From NCBI RefSeq assembly GCF_024168825.1, contig NZ_JALJWH010000001.1, positions 1,240,001 to 1,304,000 of the forward strand: a stretch of 64,000 bases of DNA, written 5' to 3'. Numbering within the stretch: position 1 is the first letter of the stretch; each line of letters opens with the position of its first letter. The DNA is from Paenarthrobacter sp. A20 (lineage in GTDB: Bacteria; Actinomycetota; Actinomycetes; Actinomycetales; Micrococcaceae). Below, piece by piece: positions 59,158 to 64,000 of this stretch. Under the pieces are notes generated by a model that was given only the letters and a program-made list of their open reading frames with translations, was not told the DNA's origin and did not search any database. Both the position numbers and the translations under genes were made by a program.

Positions 59158-59679
59158 ATGGACTCGGAAGGCCACTCAAAGGGCTACTGGTACGGCAAAG
59201 ACCCAGGTCAGAAGGCCATTGCCATTGACGTACTGAACGCCCTGCGCGACTACCGCGCCTCCGAGCAGGCGATGCGCCGGAGGACGCGTTCGTCCATGGG
59301 AATGGGTGAGAAGGACCTGCTGGCCCTGCGTTATTTGTTCGAGGCAGAGGCCGCCGGCAAGGTGATGAAGCCGAAGGACTTGGGCGACAAGCTGGGGATA
59401 ACGTCGGCGTCCATGACCACCCTGATCGACCGTTTGGTGGAATCCGGCCATATTCGCCGCGAACCCCACCCCACTGACCGGCGGGCCTTGATCCTGAAGG
59501 CCACTCCCGGTTCAGACCAGGAAGTGCGGCACACCCTGGGCGGAATGCACCGCCGGATGCTGGATGCGGCGTGCGCGTTGAGCCCGGACGAATCCCAGAT
59601 CGTGGTGAATTTCCTCCAGCACATGCGCGAGGCCCTGGATACCCTTGACGAAGAGCCCGGGGACCAGCCCCGTTCATGA
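59158..59679 (+). CDS. MarR-family regulator next to carotenoid genes
   Basis: 173 residues from ATG 59158 (MDSEGHSKGYWYG) with GAAGGAA 6-12 bases upstream. Winged helix: MGMGEKDLLALRYLFEAEAAGKVMKPKDLGDKLGITSASMTTLIDRLVESGHIRREPHPTDRRALILKAT. In Corynebacterium a MarR-type protein (CrtR) adjoins and represses the crt operon in response to isoprenoid pyrophosphates; a similar role here is inferred from position only. Its 3' end overlaps the carotenoid elongase gene by 6 bases. Confidence 0.9.
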   Translation: MDSEGHSKGYWYGKDPGQKAIAIDVLNALRDYRASEQAMRRRTRSSMGMGEKDLLALRYLFEAEAAGKVMKPKDLGDKLGITSASMTTLIDRLVESGHIRREPHPTDRRALILKATPGSDQEVRHTLGGMHRRMLDAACALSPDESQIVVNFLQHMREALDTLDEEPGDQPRS

Positions 59680-60885
59680 TGTGAGGCTCCACTGCAGGAT
59701 CAGTATCAGGGTCACCAAAAACCCTGAACCGTAATTGAGCCAGATGAACCGCCGCCAGGCCACATTGGTGCGTGCCGCCGTCGTATCCGTCACGTTCCTG
59801 TAAGGCGCGCAGTTAACGATGTACGGGACGGCGATGATCGCCGCCAGGGGTCCGGGCCACGGCGTGGCCAACATTGCCAGACCGGCAACAAACCAGAGCA
59901 CGACGGCGAGCCTCACCGTTCGTCGGGCACCGATGACTGTCGCTATGGAGCCGATGCCGGCCTGCCGGTCGGGCTCGATGTCCTGGACGGCGCCGAAGGC
60001 GTGCGCGGCCATGCCCCACAGGAAGAACGCCGCCAGCACGACGATCAAGCCCGGTGTCACATTGGCGCCGGCCAAGGCAAGGCCGACGACGGCGGGACTC
60101 ACGAAGTGCGTGCTGGACGTCAGCGAGTCCAAGACCGGGCGTTCCTTGAAGCGCAGGCCGGCCACGGAGTAGGCCACAACGGCGAAGGCGCTGACGGCCA
60201 GGCTCAGCCATGCGGCTGGTCCTCCGGCGACGGCGAGCAACAGCAGGAACGGCACATTGGTGATCGCCGCGAGCCACAGCATGGGCCGGTGCAACCGGGG
60301 CTGGAGCAGCGCACCCTCGATCCCACCCTTGCGCGGATTCTTCAGGTCCGACTCATAATCGAAGACATCGTTGATCCCGTACATGGCCAGGTTGTAGGGG
60401 ATCAGGAAATAGAACGTGCCGACAACCAGCACCCAATCGATCTCGCGGGTGGTCAGGAGCATGGCCGCGGCGAATGGGTAGGCAGTGTTGATCCAGCTGA
60501 CCGGGCGGGATGCGAGCAATGCTTGGGGGACAAGGCCCTTGAGCCCCGGTTCCGCGCCGCCCTCGCTGGGTTGCTTGCGCTTGCGCGTCAACCACATCCA
60601 CAGTCCTGGAAGTGCCACGACGCCGGCCAGCGGATAGGCGAAATCCTCGATCGGCGCGAGTCCTACCTTGACGCCAAGGATGTGCGATGCGTCGTAGTGG
60701 AAGAGCTCCATGCCGATCATGACGGAGTCGAACACAGCGGTCAGGACAACCAAGGCCGCGAACGCGAGGCCAACCGCTTTCCAATGCCTGCCTGCCTCGC
60801 CGGGAAACGCGCCATGGCGGGCAAAAACCACGCCGGCCACCACTGCCGCCGCGATGAAGACGAGCGCGAGCCACAAGTACGTCAT
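59674..60885 (-). CDS. Fused lycopene/flavuxanthin cyclase subunit (CrtYf-like) and lycopene elongase (CrtEb-like)
   Basis: 403 residues. Residues ~1-105 form a lycopene-cyclase-domain protein with three helices and the motif APIEDFAYPL (Pro-Ile-Glu at 78-80). After a charged linker (RKRKQPSEGGAEPG, ~101-115) residues ~120-400 are a UbiA-type prenyltransferase with two Asp motifs: NDVFDYESD (172-180) and DIEPDRQAG. CrtEb adds two C5 units to lycopene in C50 carotenoid biosynthesis, and CrtYe/Yf cyclise the product. Here CrtYf and CrtEb appear to be one polypeptide. Start overlaps the crtYe stop by 4 nt (ATGA). Confidence 0.85.
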   Translation of the reverse strand: MTYLWLALVFIAAAVVAGVVFARHGAFPGEAGRHWKAVGLAFAALVVLTAVFDSVMIGMELFHYDASHILGVKVGLAPIEDFAYPLAGVVALPGLWMWLTRKRKQPSEGGAEPGLKGLVPQALLASRPVSWINTAYPFAAAMLLTTREIDWVLVVGTFYFLIPYNLAMYGINDVFDYESDLKNPRKGGIEGALLQPRLHRPMLWLAAITNVPFLLLLAVAGGPAAWLSLAVSAFAVVAYSVAGLRFKERPVLDSLTSSTHFVSPAVVGLALAGANVTPGLIVVLAAFFLWGMAAHAFGAVQDIEPDRQAGIGSIATVIGARRTVRLAVVLWFVAGLAMLATPWPGPLAAIIAVPYIVNCAPYRNVTDTTAARTNVAWRRFIWLNYGSGFLVTLILILQWSLTS

Positions 60886-61238
60886 ACGTTCACCCGCTCC
60901 CGCTGCTTCCCGCTGCGGGTGGACGGGATCCGGTCAAGCAGCCGCCGGGAGCCTGTGTACAAAACCATCGTGCACAGCACCAGGAAAAGCAGGAAGACTG
61001 GCTCCTCGATGGGCAGCTCGGGGGCGATCAACAGACCTGTCGCGATGGTACCTTCACCGCGCAGGAAGATCCCCAAGCCGATTCCGGCCAGGTCCCAGAA
61101 GAGAAGGAACAAGACCCCGACGGCGGTGACGATCGCCGCTGCTTTGGCATCGCGCCAGAAAAACAGGCGGAAGCGGTGGTCCAGCAGGAGCATGCAGCCG
61201 ATCCCGAGCAGCAGCGAGAGCAAATAGAGGACACCCAT
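60882..61238 (-). CDS. crtYe: C50 carotenoid epsilon-cyclase subunit CrtYe-like
   Basis: 118 residues from ATG 61238, overlapping the crtI stop by 1 base; the longer frame lies inside crtI. Three hydrophobic helices and the motif LPIEEPVF (76-80), shared with the heterodimeric carotenoid cyclases. In C. glutamicum CrtYe and CrtYf together make decaprenoxanthin epsilon rings. The partner domain is in the fused gene downstream. Assignment to Ye versus Yf follows gene order; the two subunits are similar. Confidence 0.82.
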   Translation of the reverse strand: MGVLYLLSLLLGIGCMLLLDHRFRLFFWRDAKAAAIVTAVGVLFLLFWDLAGIGLGIFLRGEGTIATGLLIAPELPIEEPVFLLFLVLCTMVLYTGSRRLLDRIPSTRSGKQRERVNV

Positions 61239-62890
61239 CAGCCAATCCTGCTGGCTACGGGCCTCACCGTGGTGGGGCCGGGACTGTGGTCGCCGCGGAT
61301 CCGCTTCAGTACCAGCTCTGCACTGATGAGGCACATCGGTACCCCCACGCCGGGGGCAGTGGTGGCGCCGGCGTAGTAGAGGCCACGCACACGCTTGGAG
61401 GCGTTCTGGGCCCTGAACATTGCGCTCTGCCTTAGCGTGTGTGCCGGTCCCAGCATGCCGCCGCGCCATGAGTTGTACTCGTGGACGAAGTCAGCGGGGC
61501 CCGTGGTGTGCCGGACAACGATCCTCTCGCGGAGGTCCGGGATGTTGGCCCAACGGGCGATCTGGTCGATGGCGGCGTCGGCGGTCCGCTCGATGAGGGC
61601 ATCGCCGCTACCGTCGGGACCACCGGCGCCAAGCTGCGGATCGGCCGGGACGGGAACCAGGACGAAGAGGTTTTCGTGGCCCTGCGGGGCGACGCCGGAG
61701 TCGGTGGCGCTGGGTTTGCAGACGTAGATGGAGGCGGGGTCGGGGATGCTGGTCTCCTCCCCGAAGATCGCGGCGAAGTTCGCCTCCCAGTCCCGCGTGA
61801 AGAACAGGGAGTGGTGGGGAAGTTCCGGCAGCGAACCCTTCACGCCAAGCATGACCAGGACTGCGCCGGGACCGCTGGTGCGGCTCTGCCAGTACTTGCT
61901 GTTGTAGCTCCGGTCCCTGACACCCAGCAGTTGGGTTTCGGTGTGGTGCAGGTCGGCGCCGGAGACCACGAGGTCCGCAACGCTGTAATGCTCCGCACCG
62001 GCATGGTCGCGCCACTTTACCCCGGTGACCTCCCGGCAGTCCTTCCCGGAAAGAGGAGCAGGGAGCCTGACGCCATCGAAGCGGCCCAGCTTCTTGGTCC
62101 GGGAGGCCTCGCGCGTGGTGATCTTTTGGGCTTCCGCTCCGGTGTGGATCCTGACGCCGGCGTCCACTGCCAGCGCCTCAAGCCGGCCCACGAGCTCGTG
62201 GAACCCGCCCATCGGATACTGCACGCCGTCGCCCAGGTCCAAGGCACTCATCAAGTGGTACATGGCGGGAGCAGCTGCGGGGTTGGTGCCAAGGAAAACC
62301 GCCGGGTATCCGAGGACCTGACGCAGAACAGGGTGCTGGAACCGCTGGGAGACGTACTTATCGAGGGGCGTCAGGAGCAGTTGCGCGAGCCTGGGCAAAC
62401 TCCGCACCACCTCCGGATGGAGCAGTGCCTGCAATTTGGTGAACGGGTTATAGAGGAAAAAGCGTTCCGCCATCTCCGTCGTGTGCCTGGCGGAGGCGAG
62501 GTAGGAGGTGAGCTCCTTCGCGCTGCCAGGCTCAACTCCCTCGAAAGTCTCCAAGACCTGATCGCTGCCCAAGGGGACCGTCAGGGGGTCCGGCCGCACG
62601 CCGTCGTGGTTTGGTTCGCTGAAGACGCGGTACGCGGGACTGAGGGTGTGAAGGTCCAACTGTTCGGCAGCGCTGGTGCCGAGCAACCGGAAGAAGTGGT
62701 CGAAGACTCCCGGCATCAGGTACCAGGAAGGGCCGGTGTCCCACCGGAAGCCGTTCCGTTCAAGGCTGCCCGCGCGCCCGCCAACCCGGTCGCGCTGCTC
62801 GAGGAGCTGGACCTCGTGTCCTTCATGGGCGAGGAGTGCGGCCGTGGCAAGCCCCGCGATGCCACCGCCGATCACCACTGTCCGGGTCAT
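61238..62890 (-). CDS. crtI: Phytoene desaturase
   Basis: 550 residues from ATG 62890, overlapping the crtB stop by 4 nt. FAD-binding GGGIAGLATAALLAHEGHEVQLLEQRDRVGGRAG at the N-terminus, then WDTGPSWYLMPGVFDHFF, and the C-terminal RVRGLYYAGATTAPGVGVPMCLISAELVL typical of CrtI. Converts phytoene to lycopene by four desaturations. Length is usual. Confidence 0.95.
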   Translation of the reverse strand: MTRTVVIGGGIAGLATAALLAHEGHEVQLLEQRDRVGGRAGSLERNGFRWDTGPSWYLMPGVFDHFFRLLGTSAAEQLDLHTLSPAYRVFSEPNHDGVRPDPLTVPLGSDQVLETFEGVEPGSAKELTSYLASARHTTEMAERFFLYNPFTKLQALLHPEVVRSLPRLAQLLLTPLDKYVSQRFQHPVLRQVLGYPAVFLGTNPAAAPAMYHLMSALDLGDGVQYPMGGFHELVGRLEALAVDAGVRIHTGAEAQKITTREASRTKKLGRFDGVRLPAPLSGKDCREVTGVKWRDHAGAEHYSVADLVVSGADLHHTETQLLGVRDRSYNSKYWQSRTSGPGAVLVMLGVKGSLPELPHHSLFFTRDWEANFAAIFGEETSIPDPASIYVCKPSATDSGVAPQGHENLFVLVPVPADPQLGAGGPDGSGDALIERTADAAIDQIARWANIPDLRERIVVRHTTGPADFVHEYNSWRGGMLGPAHTLRQSAMFRAQNASKRVRGLYYAGATTAPGVGVPMCLISAELVLKRIRGDHSPGPTTVRPVASRIG

Positions 62891-63825
62891 CGGTGCAACT
62901 CCATCCAGGTAGAGGCGACCGCGCGGGCGGCGAGGCCGGCCTTCACGGCGTCCGGAACCCGCACCCGGTGGCGGTACAGCTCGTCCACGGTTGTCTGTTC
63001 AATCCGGTCCGTCAGTGCGGAGAACAGGGCCAGGGCGCTGCGGACTGCCGCCCGGGCGTCGCGCGGCAACAGCGGAATGACGGCGTTGGCATCGGCCAAT
63101 TGGGACCGGATGGTGCTGACCCATTCCATGCGATCGCGGTCCTCAAGGTGGTCCGAGGTGCCGAGGTAGCTGCGGCCCAAGCGGGTGGTGTCGTCGGCGA
63201 GGTCCCGCAGGAAGTTGATGTTTTGGAAAGCAGCGCCCAACCTGCTGGCACCATGCTGCAAAGCCGCTGCGTCGCCGTCGTCGATGTTCTCATCCCGCAT
63301 GAAGACGCGCAGGCACATCAGCCCCACCACCTCGGCGGAGCCGTGGACATAGCCGTCGTGGGCATCGGCATCGAAGCGGAGGGGTGCCGGCTGTTGCGAA
63401 GACGCGCGTGAGCCGGTGCCCTTGAGAGAGTCAGTGCGCTCGCCGAGGTCCATGCGCATGGAGTCAAAGAACGGATCGATGAGCGTGTCATCGATGCCCG
63501 CAGTCCGGGCCGTTTGGGCAAATGCATGGACGATGAGGTCGCTGCTGTAGCCGAGTTTGACGGCGCGGTGGGTCTCATCAATGAAGTGGGCCAAGGCGTC
63601 GCACTGTTCCTGGTAGCTGAGGCCGGCTTCGGCAGTGACGCCATCGACGAGTTCGTCCGCCACCCGCACCAGCGCATAAATATTGCGGACGTGTTGGCGG
63701 TGCCTTGGTCCCAGCAGCCTGCATGCCAGGCCGAAGGACGTGGAGTAGGCGGCGATGACCTGGTTGGCCGCGCGCTCGGCTGTCCGGGTGAAATGGATGA
63801 ACGAGGTTTCGGTGGCGACGCTCAT
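62887..63825 (-). CDS. crtB: Phytoene synthase
   Basis: 312 residues from ATG 63825, overlapping crtE by 4 nt. Squalene/phytoene synthase motifs: YSTSFGLACRLLGPRHRQHVRNIYALVRVADELVDG (first Asp-rich) and FQNINFLRDLADDTTRLGRSYL (second Asp-rich). Joins two geranylgeranyl diphosphates to phytoene. Second gene in the visible operon. Confidence 0.95.
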   Translation of the reverse strand: MSVATETSFIHFTRTAERAANQVIAAYSTSFGLACRLLGPRHRQHVRNIYALVRVADELVDGVTAEAGLSYQEQCDALAHFIDETHRAVKLGYSSDLIVHAFAQTARTAGIDDTLIDPFFDSMRMDLGERTDSLKGTGSRASSQQPAPLRFDADAHDGYVHGSAEVVGLMCLRVFMRDENIDDGDAAALQHGASRLGAAFQNINFLRDLADDTTRLGRSYLGTSDHLEDRDRMEWVSTIRSQLADANAVIPLLPRDARAAVRSALALFSALTDRIEQTTVDELYRHRVRVPDAVKAGLAARAVASTWMELHR

Positions 63826-64000
63826 GATTGCCGTCCTTCCAGCTGCCCCGCAAGGTCAAGCAGTACATTGCGTGCGCCCGGCGGAATCGTGCTTGTCAGC
63901 AGTGTGTTGAAGGCCTGTACCTGGTCTTCGATGAGGCCCTGGACAAAGGCTTCCGCCCCGCAGTCGCTGAGGTGCCGGCGAACATGCTCGCCTTCGTTGC
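63822..64000 (-). CDS. crtE: Polyprenyl diphosphate synthase, C-terminal end (crtE, partial)
   Basis: Only the last 58 codons are in the window; the gene continues beyond base 64000. The end HVRRHLSDCGAEAFVQGLIEDQ...VLLDLAGQLEGRQS resembles the C-terminus of trans-isoprenyl diphosphate synthases, and the stop overlaps the crtB start by 4 nt. Position at the head of crtB-crtI-crtYe makes GGPP synthase the natural identity. Confidence 0.75.
   Translation of the reverse strand, partial: NEGEHVRRHLSDCGAEAFVQGLIEDQVQAFNTLLTSTIPPGARNVLLDLAGQLEGRQS

Noticed and set aside
61481..63169. 562-residue plus-strand frame opposite crtI and crtB
   Set aside because: Antisense to two well-identified genes; composition typical of reversed high-GC coding sequence.

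Overview
The window is high-GC actinobacterial DNA. Gene content and gene style (decaprenoxanthin-type C50 carotenoid genes, LAxTG surface protein, DUF5302, mycobacterial-type LigD/Ku, ECF sigma factors with HxxxCxxC modules, many 4-nt ATGA/GTGA overlaps) point to the Micrococcaceae, most likely Arthrobacter or Paenarthrobacter. This placement is inferred from gene families, not from a marker gene. I see no tRNA, rRNA, CRISPR array, insertion sequence or phage gene; it reads as ordinary chromosome.

Left part (1-24.5 kb). A surface protein, cut at its 5' end, carries six exactly phased 118-residue repeats and a LANTG sorting signal, and is followed by a small lipoprotein. Behind two overlapping iron boxes lies a four-gene siderophore operon of the desferrioxamine type (desA-desB-desC-desD). 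Then come a BNR-repeat protein, an SDR oxidoreductase, a membrane-anchored sigma factor fused to an anti-sigma-like module and an extracellular domain, a FUSC membrane protein, SRPBCC and GNAT proteins, an ECF sigma/putative anti-sigma pair, a PaiB-EamA pair divergent from a MocR regulator, an MHS-type MFS transporter and a PrmC-like methyltransferase.

Middle part (24.5-38 kb). A DNA repair and protection stretch holds LigD and Ku (divergent), Dps and topoisomerase IB, with several small membrane or hydrophilic proteins. It is followed by the fructose PTS (ptsH, then fruR-fruK-fruA, whose promoter lies inside a perfect palindrome). Next is a locus of two paralogous cysteine-rich (zinc-ribbon-like) proteins on either side of a GAF-ANTAR regulator, one of them heading an operon with two tiny proline-rich proteins.

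Right part (38-64 kb). A glutamate-cysteine ligase-like enzyme, VOC and AraC genes and an esterase precede a LacI/beta-phosphoglucomutase/GH65 phosphorylase module for phosphorolytic use of an alpha-glucodisaccharide. A PucR regulator diverges from an operon of FMN-dependent hydroxy-acid oxidase, polar-amino-acid-type ABC transporter and RidA. Then follow a soluble paralogue of the fused sigma factor, a MarR/MFS efflux pair, a DUF222-HNH protein, TspO and MarR genes, and finally the carotenoid operon crtE(partial)-crtB-crtI-crtYe-crtYf/crtEb, read leftwards, in which the last cyclase subunit and the lycopene elongase are one polypeptide.

Points most worth following up are the cysteine-rich/GAF-ANTAR locus, the sigma/anti-sigma/surface-domain fusion with its truncated paralogue, the CrtYf-CrtEb fusion, the oxidase/ABC/RidA operon, and short tandem duplications that double the stop codon at three genes.
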